Program-made: the position numbers and the translations under genes
In this document: piece after piece, positions 45,143 through 53,880 of the stretch
How positions within the stretch are numbered: position 1 is the first letter of the stretch
How the letters are laid out: every line of letters begins with the position of its first letter
The notes under the pieces: generated by a model
Seen by the model: the letters and a program-made list of their open reading frames with translations, nothing else
Told to the model about the DNA's origin: nothing
Databases searched by the model: none
Source: Flavobacterium microcysteis
Lineage (GTDB): Bacteria > Bacteroidota > Bacteroidia > Flavobacteriales > Flavobacteriaceae
Direction of reading: 5' to 3'
NCBI RefSeq assembly: GCF_006385255.1
Contig: NZ_VFJE01000056.1
Span: 868,001 to 932,000 of the forward strand
DNA length: 64,000 nucleotides

Positions 45143-46606
45143 TTACATTTTACGTCCTTTCGATTTGGCAGGTGCGTCGGGTGCATCGGGTGCTTCATGT
45201 TGTTCCTGTTGCTTTCTGTTGTTGGGATTTGTTTGACCAGATTCTAAGGACTCTTTGATATTCTTTGTTGTCTCATTGGTTTTACCTTCTGAGTTGACCG
45301 CAGTCTGCGTTTTATGTGCTTCAGTCGGTTTAGCCTGTTCCTTGATCTTGTCCGGATTTTGGAAAGAGAAATCGGTTTTATTGGTTTCCTTATTGAAAGT
45401 GATATAACCATTATATTCTTTACCCTTCTTGTCCACTAAGCCGCTTACATAAACTGTCTGTCCATCTTTGAACTTTTGATATTGCTCCTTATCGAGCTCT
45501 TTGTCCCTGAAAGTTTTCGGAACTTCTTGCGATTGGTTTTGCTGCTTGTCCTGTGTCTGTTTGTTAGAGTTGTTCCTGTCGAACTGGAACTCTACAAAAC
45601 GTTTGTCGGCATTGAATTGTACAGTAGCATCGAATTCAGTTCCTTTCTTGGAAATCATTCCTTCTAAATAAAGCGGCTTGCCCTCCATTAAGGTTTGCTT
45701 CTGCTCATCATTAAGTTTTACGCCTTTGAGCTCGTCAGGGATTTTGATAAACTCAGTACGTAATGCCACAAGCTCATTGGTGAGCCTATCCACACTGATA
45801 ATGGAGGGAATAGTCTCGTTTGGATTTTTTGAATTGACCAGATTAACCACACGCCCCATATTACCTGTTTCGAGCAGGTTGTTCTTGTCTGCCTGGCTGA
45901 AGCTATGGCCGAAAAACTCAAAGTTCAGATTGGGCTCTTTGCGGATTCCGTGGATGGCAACTACTACCTGTCCGTCGTCATTCGATTGCAGGGATAATCG
46001 GGCATCCATTCTTGTAACGGCGGTTCCCAGGTTTAGACTTACTGGTACAAGCTCATTTGTTTTGTAACCTTTAAGTAGCGGATCTAGCAGGTTCAGTTTT
46101 TCAAGTTTCTCTTTACTTAATCCCAAGTTGTTCATGGTTTCCCAATCGATCTGTTCCGGTTTGTATTTATATTCATTTGTGTCCGGTGTTGTTGGTGTTG
46201 TTTCCATATTATTTGTATTTTCTTGTTTATGATTCTCTTCTCGTTCTGTCTTCAATTCGTGCTGCTTCATCAACTGTTCGCCTTCAGGCGTTGGATTCTG
46301 AATCTGCTTCTGCATTTCTTTTGCAAGATTAATAGTCAATGGTGCAGGAATTTTGAAGAAGGAAAAATTGGTAGGGTTCTTCAGCTGGCTGAAAAAATTG
46401 GAAAAGAAGTTGGAAAATAAATCTCCTTGCTTATCCACCCGCATGAATTGGTTCTGGTTTTTCTTTGTAGGTTCAACGGTTTCCAGTTTTCCATTTTCGT
46501 CAATGCCCTTTACAGCCATTATTTTCATTTTCTCTTTATCCAGTACCAATAATATCTCCGATAGTTGTTCAGGAGACTCTGTTTTTTCTAAAATTTGTTC
46601 GCTCAT
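45143..46606 (-). CDS. DUF3945 domain protein
   Basis: A 487-residue hydrophilic protein of a family found just upstream of topB in Bacteroidota ICEs. The middle contains two or three repeats of the DUF3945 unit (KLNDEQKQTLMEGKPLYLEGMISKKGTEFDATVQFNADKRFVEF and LDKEQYQKFKDGQTVYVSGLVDKKGKEYNGYITFNKETNKTDF). The C-terminal tail is Gln/Asn-rich and ends KSKGRKM. Function is unknown; a DNA-processing or structural role alongside TopB is inferred from constant pairing. Confidence 0.85.
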   Translation of the reverse strand: MSEQILEKTESPEQLSEILLVLDKEKMKIMAVKGIDENGKLETVEPTKKNQNQFMRVDKQGDLFSNFFSNFFSQLKNPTNFSFFKIPAPLTINLAKEMQKQIQNPTPEGEQLMKQHELKTEREENHKQENTNNMETTPTTPDTNEYKYKPEQIDWETMNNLGLSKEKLEKLNLLDPLLKGYKTNELVPVSLNLGTAVTRMDARLSLQSNDDGQVVVAIHGIRKEPNLNFEFFGHSFSQADKNNLLETGNMGRVVNLVNSKNPNETIPSIISVDRLTNELVALRTEFIKIPDELKGVKLNDEQKQTLMEGKPLYLEGMISKKGTEFDATVQFNADKRFVEFQFDRNNSNKQTQDKQQNQSQEVPKTFRDKELDKEQYQKFKDGQTVYVSGLVDKKGKEYNGYITFNKETNKTDFSFQNPDKIKEQAKPTEAHKTQTAVNSEGKTNETTKNIKESLESGQTNPNNRKQQEQHEAPDAPDAPAKSKGRKM

Positions 46607-46681
46607 AGTTTAAAATTTTAAATTCAATCCCGAAAGTAAAAGAGGTATTTGCTGCCAAGTGTTAATAGGCATCAGCTGGCT

Positions 46682-47002
46682 TCATTTGTCGTTTGCTGTC
46701 TTTTTTTTGGGCACTGGGGTGGTAAAGCTTTCCCTTACGAACTGGTGTATATCCGAGAGCTTATAGTAAATTTTCCCGCTGATTGTATAATAAGGCAGCC
46801 GGCCTGAAGAGCGGTGTCTTTGTAACGATCGTATACTTATCTTGAGCATCTGAAGAACATCCTGATTGTCCAGGAATTCTTCTCCGTCAAAAGCAACATG
46901 CTGATTCTTACTTGTACTTACCGCCTCCATAAGGATGTCGAACCTCTCCATGATTCGATCCATCCACGCCGTGAATTCCATTCTGTCGATATTCATAACC
47001 AT
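46682..47002 (-). CDS. Helix-turn-helix (excisionase-like) protein
   Basis: I use the ATG at 47002 (MVMNIDRMEFTAWMDRIMERFD); an ATG at 46996 is equally possible, and the frame extends to 47056. The C-terminal half is an HTH_17-type winged helix (EEFLDNQDVLQMLKISIRSLQRHRSSGRLPYYTISGKIYYKLSDIHQFV), typical of excisionases and small ICE regulators. It precedes DUF3945 and topB on the same strand and follows rteC. It may control excision or the downstream operon. Confidence 0.85.
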   Translation of the reverse strand: MVMNIDRMEFTAWMDRIMERFDILMEAVSTSKNQHVAFDGEEFLDNQDVLQMLKISIRSLQRHRSSGRLPYYTISGKIYYKLSDIHQFVRESFTTPVPKKKTANDK

Positions 47003-47059
47003 TACTTTTGATTTAACACCACAAAATTGGTACATGAAAAAAATATTTTCTGCCAAGTC

Positions 47060-47177
47060 CTGCCCATTGGCAAGGAAGATTTTTTCTACAAATCATTCTA
47101 AATAAGAGTGGAATATTGAAGTTTAGGGTAAAGAGTCCATTGTGATAAGTGAAGTTTTTGCCTTTTGCCAATGGGCA
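47060..47177. promoter_or_regulatory. Paired inverted repeats between rteC and the HTH gene
   Basis: CTGCCCATTGGCAA (47060-47073) recurs as its exact reverse complement at 47164-47177, 90 bases apart, in the control region of the HTH-DUF3945-topB genes. TGCCAA/TTGGCA (47051-47072) forms a nested palindrome, and TGCCAAGT recurs at 46653-46660. These may be binding sites for RteC or the HTH protein, or a DNA-loop regulator. Confidence 0.5.
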
Positions 47178-47184
47178 GATATGG

Positions 47185-47216
47185 GCAATAAAAAAGCAGT
47201 GCTGGGGCACTGCTTA
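47185..47216 (-). terminator. Terminator after rteC
   Basis: On the minus strand the 9-bp stem AAGCAGTGC / GCACTGCTT (47193-47214, 4-base loop) is followed by TTTTATTG, 28 bases after the rteC stop. Confidence 0.8.
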
Positions 47217-47241
47217 AGGCAGAAGAGTTCACTGCGAAATC

Positions 47242-48084
47242 TTATAGCTCTTTATCCATATATTGTTCCAAAGACAATTTAAGATGGTCCAGAAATGATG
47301 TTCTTGTTCCGGCCCTGTCTTTCATCCGGTGAAAAGAATGATGCACATCGCCGAGCGGTACGCGGAAAAGTATTTGAAATACCAAGGTAATTTTGCGGAT
47401 TCCAATTTTCCCATGCGATATCACTCCCGAAGCATAAAGCGCATAAATGAGTTCAATGAGCGCATTTTTTGAATCGGTCCAGAAAATATCCTTAGTTGAT
47501 TCAGGGGTATTTAGCAATGAGCCTGAATGCTCTTCCGGGTTTATTTTCGTTAGCAGATAAGTATAAATTAACTCATTGGCCATAATCCTGGCTACTTTAG
47601 AATCGTAATAGGTAGAAAACTGGTTATCTATTTCAAAAACGTAACTGTTTAGTCCATCCCTGTAATTAATCTTTCCTCTCATGAAATATTCTTCATCACG
47701 GTCGCTTCTTCCCGACCTGTAATAGCGATAAAAATGAGAACCGCAGATATGTTCTTTAAATTCCTGCTTGAGCTGGCCAAGCTGGCTTGCGAAAAATTTC
47801 TGATACATCTTGCCGTCTTTTACCGGGCAGACTGTCTCGATGCGAAATATTTTATTATAATAAATCAATTGTCCTAAAATCTGGGGTTTGATATCACGAA
47901 AAAATTCTATTTCTTCTGCGGGAGTTTTAAATCCTTCCTTTAAAATATATTCCCGAGTAGTATTCAGCAATTCTTTGAGATAGAGTGTCATTTGGTAAGC
48001 CTCATCGATGAGATGGGAAGTTTCCCGCGAAACTTGATCTTCCTTAATACGGATTTCGGAAATAATTGCATTCAGTGATTTCAT
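47242..48084 (-). CDS. rteC: RteC-family regulator
   Basis: A 280-residue protein of the RteC family, which in CTnDOT-type elements activates excision and transfer genes. Features are a helical N-terminus (IKEDQVSRETSHLIDEAYQMTLYLKELLNTTREYILKEGF), the conserved middle FFRDIKPQILGQLIYYNKIFRIET, and a winged-helix-like C-terminus (ALIELIYALYASGVISHGKIGIRKITLVFQILFRVPLGD). No RteA/RteB two-component pair is present in the window, so its activation may differ from CTnDOT. Confidence 0.9.
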   Translation of the reverse strand: MKSLNAIISEIRIKEDQVSRETSHLIDEAYQMTLYLKELLNTTREYILKEGFKTPAEEIEFFRDIKPQILGQLIYYNKIFRIETVCPVKDGKMYQKFFASQLGQLKQEFKEHICGSHFYRYYRSGRSDRDEEYFMRGKINYRDGLNSYVFEIDNQFSTYYDSKVARIMANELIYTYLLTKINPEEHSGSLLNTPESTKDIFWTDSKNALIELIYALYASGVISHGKIGIRKITLVFQILFRVPLGDVHHSFHRMKDRAGTRTSFLDHLKLSLEQYMDKEL

Positions 48085-48256
48085 AGCTCATATGTTTTTA
48101 ATGTAATATCTTTCAAAAAACTATGGACTATATAAACATTACCGTGCTTACTGTACAAATACATGCTATACGATTAAGGTGGGCTATCACAAGCAAAATC
48201 AATTATGAAAGGAATATTACGGTTCAGTAGATTTACAGTTGTATTGTAAGAACGGA

Positions 48257-49105
48257 TTAAAATTTTAAGTTTAAGCGATATTGGGTTGGCGTTAATTTGG
48301 CGTGCCTTTTAAAAAAATGGCTAAAAGATGAAGAATTTCTAAAGTTTAAATGCTCGCCGATCTGGGTAATGGTAAGGTTATCATCTGCCAGTAGAGTGTA
48401 TGCTTCTGAAATAATAGCCATCTCAATATAATGTTTGGCTGACATGCCGATAGCATTGCGTACTGCCTTGCCCAGATGCCCTTTGCTGACAAATAAAGAG
48501 TCGGCATAAAAACGTACATCATGGTGTACTTTGCAGTGCTGGTGTACAAAAGCCATAAAACGCATACTGATTTTTTCAGTGCGGCAGTGGATGTCAATTA
48601 TATTTTCGCTGTGCTTGTAGCATAGCCCGCTGAATTCATAAAGAATAAGATTAAAATAAAGCAGTACCATTTCTTCTTGAAAAATGCTGTCCCGACTGAT
48701 AATTTTTTTCTTTAGAAATCCAAAGACTTCTATCAGATAATTTATTTCAGTCTGCGTAAGTGAAATTACAAAAGGTGAATAGCTGGTCAGAATCTCTATG
48801 TAACCGATACCGGATTTTGAGAATCTGTTGGTAATGGCAAAATCCCTTTTACAGGATATAAAGCAGACTTTCAGCGACGGTGTCAGCTTAATAAATTCAG
48901 CCGTACTCGGAACTGCATACATATCTCCTTGGGAAAGAGAGACTGTTGAACTACCGTCCATAAAATATATTGTGCCGGAAACTACCACAATGAGAGAAAA
49001 CCAGGCTGGATTCATCAGGGTTTTGCGCGACTTGACAGATTTAAAATCTGTCAAATACAAGACTTTTAATTCCTTTTGCCAGCGTCTATTTTTTAAGATC
49101 TCCAA
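48257..49105 (-). CDS. AraC-family transcriptional regulator
   Basis: A 282-residue regulator: cupin-like N-terminal domain (GTIYFMDGSSTVSLSQGDMYAVPSTA) and a C-terminal AraC helix-turn-helix pair (DDNLTITQIGEHLNFRNSSSFSHFFKRHAKLTPTQYR). The first helix-turn-helix region (HHDVRFYADSLFVSKGHLGKAVRNAIG) is typical. Near the N-terminus the codons for LTDFKS coincide with a 23-base palindrome (49032-49054). Ligand and targets unknown. Confidence 0.87.
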   Translation of the reverse strand: MEILKNRRWQKELKVLYLTDFKSVKSRKTLMNPAWFSLIVVVSGTIYFMDGSSTVSLSQGDMYAVPSTAEFIKLTPSLKVCFISCKRDFAITNRFSKSGIGYIEILTSYSPFVISLTQTEINYLIEVFGFLKKKIISRDSIFQEEMVLLYFNLILYEFSGLCYKHSENIIDIHCRTEKISMRFMAFVHQHCKVHHDVRFYADSLFVSKGHLGKAVRNAIGMSAKHYIEMAIISEAYTLLADDNLTITQIGEHLNFRNSSSFSHFFKRHAKLTPTQYRLNLKF

Positions 49106-49165
49106 GATGTTATATTTTTAGTAATTAAGTTTGCGAGAGGACTAATTCAAGTTTTTATCATGCTT

Positions 49166-49432
49166 TTATGATCTGCTTTTTGTAAAGCAGCTGCAGAGCA
49201 TGGTAAATACAAAGAGTATATCGAAAAGCGTAGTGACGAGCAGAGCGTAAACGAAACCATGAGGGTCCGAGGATTTAAGGCCCCCATCTGCGAGATAGCC
49301 CACCATTTCATCATAGCTCAACAGGTCTATGATGAAATAGAGGCTCCCTGCATTCAACGCCACGAACAGAATAATTGCAGAAATTGTAAATGTTCGCTCA
49401 TAGCGCATCAGCAGAAAAATTATCCAGTTCAC
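49166..49432 (-). CDS. Small membrane protein
   Basis: An 88-residue protein with two hydrophobic segments (FTISAIILFVALNAGSLYFIID and VYALLVTTLFDILFVFTMLCSCF). Not recognised. Its start overlaps by four bases the stop of the upstream lipoprotein gene, so the two are translated from one message. Confidence 0.6.
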   Translation of the reverse strand: MNWIIFLLMRYERTFTISAIILFVALNAGSLYFIIDLLSYDEMVGYLADGGLKSSDPHGFVYALLVTTLFDILFVFTMLCSCFTKSRS

Positions 49433-50139
49433 TGCGTGGAGTGTTTTTTTTGGTAAATATCTACGGTTGCGGCCATCTTAAGACCCAAAACACTATTCTG
49501 TTCCGCTCCACTGGCAGCTGCCACAATATTAGTAACTGACGTGTCCCAGTCCTCGTCCTTTCTCTTTTTCTTAGCTAAGGAGTATCGCGCCACAGATGAA
49601 GCTGTCAGGATTATTCGTTTATCAACAGCGGAGAATAAGTTACTGCTGATAACAGATGCTTCATAGGATACTATAATCGGATGAATATCTTCATATGAAC
49701 TGTCAGATGCCGATAGGAGGGAATTTAAAAATGCTAGGAAACTGGCCTTGGCGCTAGTGCCAAGGCTTGATGCACCCAAGACATCACTAGCTGGATCGTT
49801 TGTGTTTAATATCCAGATGATTTCTGAGGCCCTTGAAGACACGGCAGGATCATTAGGTAAGAGCATCAGTTCTGGATGAACCGCCGACAAGGAATCAATC
49901 AAAATGGTGATTTCTTCAATAGACAGTGAATTAAAGGCAGCTTCATCTAAAATATCTAAGATTTCATTATGAAGCAATCCTGCTGTATCATATGGATTTG
50001 CTGCATTCGCGGGATCTATAACTGTTTTTTTTGTGCTCATGGATTTGTATGTAGCATCAAGGGTGTGCTCTGTGTATTCATCTGAGCAGGCAATAGTGAC
50101 TAATGGCAGGATTAACAGCCAAGCTTTTAAATTTTTCAT
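49429..50139 (-). CDS. Hypothetical lipoprotein
   Basis: A 236-residue protein with a lipoprotein signal (MKNLKAWLLILPLVTIAC) and a Ser/Ala-rich helical mature part. Not recognised as a known family. Encoded divergently from the TPR-AraC regulator 349 bases away, and coupled to the small membrane protein gene; it could be a target of that regulator. Confidence 0.65.
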   Translation of the reverse strand: MKNLKAWLLILPLVTIACSDEYTEHTLDATYKSMSTKKTVIDPANAANPYDTAGLLHNEILDILDEAAFNSLSIEEITILIDSLSAVHPELMLLPNDPAVSSRASEIIWILNTNDPASDVLGASSLGTSAKASFLAFLNSLLSASDSSYEDIHPIIVSYEASVISSNLFSAVDKRIILTASSVARYSLAKKKRKDEDWDTSVTNIVAAASGAEQNSVLGLKMAATVDIYQKKHSTQ

Positions 50140-50488
50140 GTGTACGTCGTGTTAAATGTGACTGATTACTTTTTTTTCGTCAGTTCATTTTTCACCCCGG
50201 GGGAAAGCAGAACGATGCTGGTTTTGAGCCAGACTTTTTGCTTGAATTCAAAAGCAAAACTATGTGCAAAATGCATCCCCGACAAATGGTTGTATGGATG
50301 TTTACAGCATTTTTACTACCGATTTTCGGAAAATCGCCATAGCTTATTACGGTCTCAATTACTTGGTTTTCAGTTATTTTTAGGTATCTTTGGTAGATTC
50401 ACCACTTTTTAGGCTGCCCCCGATCTTGTTTTAATACTGATTGTATTAAATGGGTTTCCTACCAATGGAAACTTCTTATATTTAATCT
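50140..50488. other. Divergent control region of the TPR-AraC gene
   Basis: This 349-base gap holds three inverted repeats: GATTTTC-G-GAAAATC near 50320-50334, TTTAATAC-TGATT-GTATTAAA (50430-50450) and GTTTCC-N7-GGAAAC (50454-50472). The last two lie 20-60 bases before the TPR-AraC start codon and are probable regulatory sites. No ORF of quality is present. Confidence 0.55.
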
Positions 50489-52168
50489 ATGATTGTAAGA
50501 TATTTACTTATAATATCGTTATGCTTCTATCATTGCGCAGAAGCACAAAAGCATATTTCGCAAATTCCTGATTCTCTAAGGAATAAGGATTTTGATTATT
50601 TATTTGATCGTATTGTAGATGACAGCATCACCAGCAGCCAGAGATCTGTTTACATGCTTTCTTTTTTGATAAAAGCTAAAACTGAAGAAAATTGGGAAGA
50701 ACTTTCTAGTGCCTATAAGAATTATGTGCATCATGCACCTGACAGATTTAAGCTTATATATGCTGACAGTATGGTCATGGCAGCAAAAAAAACAAATGAT
50801 AATAAAGTTATCGGTGCCGCATATCTCTCAAAAGGGATTGCCTATTATGGAAAAAAACGGCTTAAAGAGGCAATGGATATTTATCTTATTGCAGACCATT
50901 ATATTGAGAAAACAAACGATAAGTATTTAATCTACAAGACCAAATATCATATTGGACAGATAAAATATTATCTGGGTTTTTACCAGGAAGCTATCATTAT
51001 TTTTAAAGATTGCATTACCTACTTTAAGCGGTCCGACGTTAGGGCGTATTTAAATTCCCTCCATTCATTAGGAGTATGTTATAATATGATTGGCAACCAT
51101 GGACTTTGTTCAGAGGTTAATGAAACGGGAATTGCAAAAGGTATACAGACAGGAATTCGTAAAATGGAACCCTATTTCATACATTCTGAAGGAGTAAATC
51201 AAATTATGATTCACAATTATGAGATAGGAATAAGAAAAATACAATCTTCGCTTCCAAGAATTCGCCAGAACAAAGATTTTGCCAATGAGACTGTAGGCTA
51301 TTTTTACATCGGTAAAGCTTATTGGGAGTTAGATAAAAAGGAAAATGCACTTGCGTACTTTAAAAAAGTTGACAAATGCTATATAGAACGCGATTATATG
51401 CGTCCCGATATAAGGGAAGCTTATGAGTTCTTGATATCTTATTACAAAGAAAAAAATATGGTCAGAACACAACTTTACTACGTTGAAAGACTACTCGAAG
51501 TTGATAAAAAGTTACACCGTACATACGCTTATCTTCAAGGAAAAATTCGCAAAGAATATGATACAAAGGAGCTTGTGGAAGAACAGAAAAATCTTCAAAG
51601 TTCGCTCGATCTTAGAAAATACAATGATCAGATAGGTCTATCGATAATCAGCGTTATGTTCCTAGTAATAGTATATGGGATTTTGAAGTATTTTAAGAAT
51701 AAAAAGGAAGCTAGAAAGAAATATGAAGAACTGCTAAAAAAAATTGAAGAAACTGATAAAGCTAAAGCTGATAAAGTTGATGAGCCCGAATTCTCAATGA
51801 GTAAAGACGCCGAGATCTCGGTTCTTCGGAGTTTACAGAAATTTGAAAGCAGCAAAAAATTCCTTGAAAGCGATTTAACCCTTACCAAATTAGCTGTCTA
51901 TTTCAATACCAACACTAGGTACCTCTCACAGATAATTGCTCGTCACAGGAATAAAAAATTTAACGATTACATTAATAGTCTTAAGATTGAGAATATTGCC
52001 AAGAGGATTCGTAAGGAAAAAAATCTGCAGAATTACACCCATGATGCGCTCGCTGATGAAGCGGGATTCAGCAGTACCCGAAGGTTTGTAAAGGCCTTTG
52101 TCGCTGATACTGGAATAACTCCTAAATATTTTATTGAAGAATTAAAAAAGGAAGATTTTAGCGGATAA
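50489..52168 (+). CDS. TPR-containing membrane regulator with AraC-type DNA-binding domain
   Basis: A 559-residue protein of a design common in Bacteroidota: signal peptide (ending CAEAQ), periplasmic TPR-like helical repeats (about residues 60-340), one membrane helix near 375-393 (IGLSIISVMFLVIVYGILKYF), a coiled segment and a C-terminal AraC HTH (LTLTKLAVYFNTNTRYLSQIIARHRNKKFNDYINSLKIENIAKRI...AGFSSTRRFVKAFVADTGITPKYFIEEL). It senses a periplasmic state and controls transcription directly at the membrane. Target unknown. Confidence 0.9.
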   Translation: MIVRYLLIISLCFYHCAEAQKHISQIPDSLRNKDFDYLFDRIVDDSITSSQRSVYMLSFLIKAKTEENWEELSSAYKNYVHHAPDRFKLIYADSMVMAAKKTNDNKVIGAAYLSKGIAYYGKKRLKEAMDIYLIADHYIEKTNDKYLIYKTKYHIGQIKYYLGFYQEAIIIFKDCITYFKRSDVRAYLNSLHSLGVCYNMIGNHGLCSEVNETGIAKGIQTGIRKMEPYFIHSEGVNQIMIHNYEIGIRKIQSSLPRIRQNKDFANETVGYFYIGKAYWELDKKENALAYFKKVDKCYIERDYMRPDIREAYEFLISYYKEKNMVRTQLYYVERLLEVDKKLHRTYAYLQGKIRKEYDTKELVEEQKNLQSSLDLRKYNDQIGLSIISVMFLVIVYGILKYFKNKKEARKKYEELLKKIEETDKAKADKVDEPEFSMSKDAEISVLRSLQKFESSKKFLESDLTLTKLAVYFNTNTRYLSQIIARHRNKKFNDYINSLKIENIAKRIRKEKNLQNYTHDALADEAGFSSTRRFVKAFVADTGITPKYFIEELKKEDFSG

Positions 52169-52194
52169 TCTTTACCGTGTCGGCTTTGCAGGTA

Positions 52195-52905
52195 TTATAA
52201 TTTTTCCTTGTTAGAATTATACTCTTCATGTAATATGTCTAACATCTGCAAAATTATTCCAAAGCATGCCTCATTAGTTTCCGTGAACTGCAATTTTACT
52301 TTTTCTGTAAACTTTTTTAATGCCTGAGATCGTACGTATTTTAATTTCTTGACCTCTTCAGCTGAGTTCCTTTCTATGTAACGTTCTGTTAACGTCGTAT
52401 GATACAAAGCTTGCAGCCTATAAAGCTCTTTATTAGCGTAGGAATGTCTATGAACCACTGAATTTCTGTCGTTGTAATAATGGTTTAGAATTTGTTTAAG
52501 TTCCAAGTATAAGGTTTCAAGTGTTGAATTTTTTATTTTCGGATTATCAATGATCTTCTTATAATTGACTTTACTCTCATCAACTTTAAGATAGAATGCC
52601 ATATTGATAAATTGTAAAAGCCGGTCAGTAACAGATACAACCCTAATCATATAATTTTCCACGTTGTAAGTTAGATGATCGCCTCTGCTGATCTTGTTTT
52701 TTTTATTATAGCTGAAATTATTTAAAAGACTAACGGCATTATCTAATTGAGACAATAGTGATAAGAAGTGGACAAAGTAAAATTGGGTATTGTTTACGTA
52801 ATACTCCAGTTCAGTGTAGTTTTCTTTGTCAATATCCTTCGTTGACAGATCATCGCCCATCTCCAGGGTAAAGCTATGATTGTAAATCTTATCTAGACTG
52901 GTCAT
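52195..52905 (-). CDS. HEPN-like protein (Cthe_2314 type)
   Basis: A 236-residue all-helical protein. The segment LNHYYNDRNSVVHRHSYANKELYRL has the Rx4-6H pattern of HEPN ribonucleases (Arg...His in RNSVVH), and the overall arrangement resembles the Cthe_2314-type HEPN family. HEPN proteins in mobile DNA are often RNA-cleaving effectors. No obvious MNT partner is adjacent. It is the distal gene of the minus-strand 52-58 kb group. Confidence 0.65.
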   Translation of the reverse strand: MTSLDKIYNHSFTLEMGDDLSTKDIDKENYTELEYYVNNTQFYFVHFLSLLSQLDNAVSLLNNFSYNKKNKISRGDHLTYNVENYMIRVVSVTDRLLQFINMAFYLKVDESKVNYKKIIDNPKIKNSTLETLYLELKQILNHYYNDRNSVVHRHSYANKELYRLQALYHTTLTERYIERNSAEEVKKLKYVRSQALKKFTEKVKLQFTETNEACFGIILQMLDILHEEYNSNKEKL

Positions 52906-52999
52906 ATATTTAAATTTGTTATAAATAGAAATAAGCTGTTCTGTATTTTTTTTAGCCTGTATTTTAGTAGTAGCCTTTCATGGTGAGCAACAGTACTGC

Positions 53000-53548
53000 C
53001 TATTGAAAGCTGTTGTTTCCGAAACCTTCATCTAAAATTTCAATTGCTGTAATCGCATCAACTGAATTATTATGTGAGTGTTGCAGGAATTCAGCTATTT
53101 GGGTAATCGGTTCCCAATTAGCCAAGACAGCTTGGTGTGAAAAGGCAATCAAGGAATTCCTATTGGTTTCAAAGGGTGGATTTGAGTTGTCTATTAATTG
53201 ATCAACATAATTGTAATCATTTGCGGAGTGGCTCTCGTCAAGAGAAATATTGTTCTGCTCACAATAAATTCGCTCCGCTTCTAAGCCCGCATAAAATATT
53301 ATCGCTGCGTCTTCTATTACCTCAGGATCTGAAGCAGTATCAACAGAAATTTCTTTTCCTTCTAAAAGTAGTTTTCTTCTACTTAGGGTCACAAATGTTT
53401 CACCCGTAGAATCTGATGTCAATCTGATATCTCCTGTTAGGAAGTGGTAAGATGATAAATAAGAAAGCACCACGTGGGCAGCTTCATGTAATGAGGTTAA
53501 TTCTATCATATTCAGTTTTGTTTTTATACGTTCGTGAGGTTTGATCAC
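53000..53548 (-). CDS. M41-like zinc metalloprotease domain protein
   Basis: The start is taken as GTG 53548 (IKPHERIKTKLNMIELTSLHEAAHV), four bases after the stop of the previous gene; an ATG at 53509 is also possible. Residues include HEAAH (zinc-binding HExxH) and, later, YAGLEAERIYCEQ plus SHSANDYNYVDQLI. This is the pattern of the FtsH/M41 peptidase domain (HEAGH ... AE ... nD third ligand), without any AAA+ ATPase domain. A stand-alone protease of about 180 residues is therefore likely, encoded in a cluster with a caspase-like protease. Confidence 0.7.
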   Translation of the reverse strand: MIKPHERIKTKLNMIELTSLHEAAHVVLSYLSSYHFLTGDIRLTSDSTGETFVTLSRRKLLLEGKEISVDTASDPEVIEDAAIIFYAGLEAERIYCEQNNISLDESHSANDYNYVDQLIDNSNPPFETNRNSLIAFSHQAVLANWEPITQIAEFLQHSHNNSVDAITAIEILDEGFGNNSFQ

Positions 53549-53552
53549 ATGA

Positions 53553-53831
53553 TTATTTTCTTCCGCACAGTCTTTTAAATTCAAACCGGACGTCCTCGAA
53601 AGTGGGAGCGCCGATTCTTGATATTCTTGTATAAGTATCAATTCCGTTATCTGTAGCCATTGCGTTCCAGAAAAATTCTTCCACCTTGCCTGCATCTTTT
53701 AAATTATTCAATCTCATTCTTGTAGCCCTAATTTTTCTTTTGATAGTGAGATCTGCTTCGGGGTTGTTCTCGGCAGGATATAGAACATGCTGTTCAAGAA
53801 AATCGATAAGTTCTTGTTTTGTAGAATCCAT
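53553..53831 (-). CDS. Hypothetical protein
   Basis: A 92-residue soluble protein (MDSTKQELIDFLEQHVLYPAENNPEADLTIKRKIRATRMRLNNLKD), largely helical with a basic middle. Not recognised. Its stop lies four bases before the GTG start of the metalloprotease gene, so the pair is probably coupled; it may be a chaperone, adaptor or inhibitor, which is speculative. Confidence 0.6.
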   Translation of the reverse strand: MDSTKQELIDFLEQHVLYPAENNPEADLTIKRKIRATRMRLNNLKDAGKVEEFFWNAMATDNGIDTYTRISRIGAPTFEDVRFEFKRLCGRK

Positions 53832-53880
53832 TGTACTATAGTTTTAGAAATGAAATAATTACATAAATGAAATTGTGGCA

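Noticed and set aside
53549..53695. Longer N-terminus of the M41-like protein
   Set aside because: It is the shadow of the 92-residue gene in another frame; the zinc motif is close to the GTG/ATG start.
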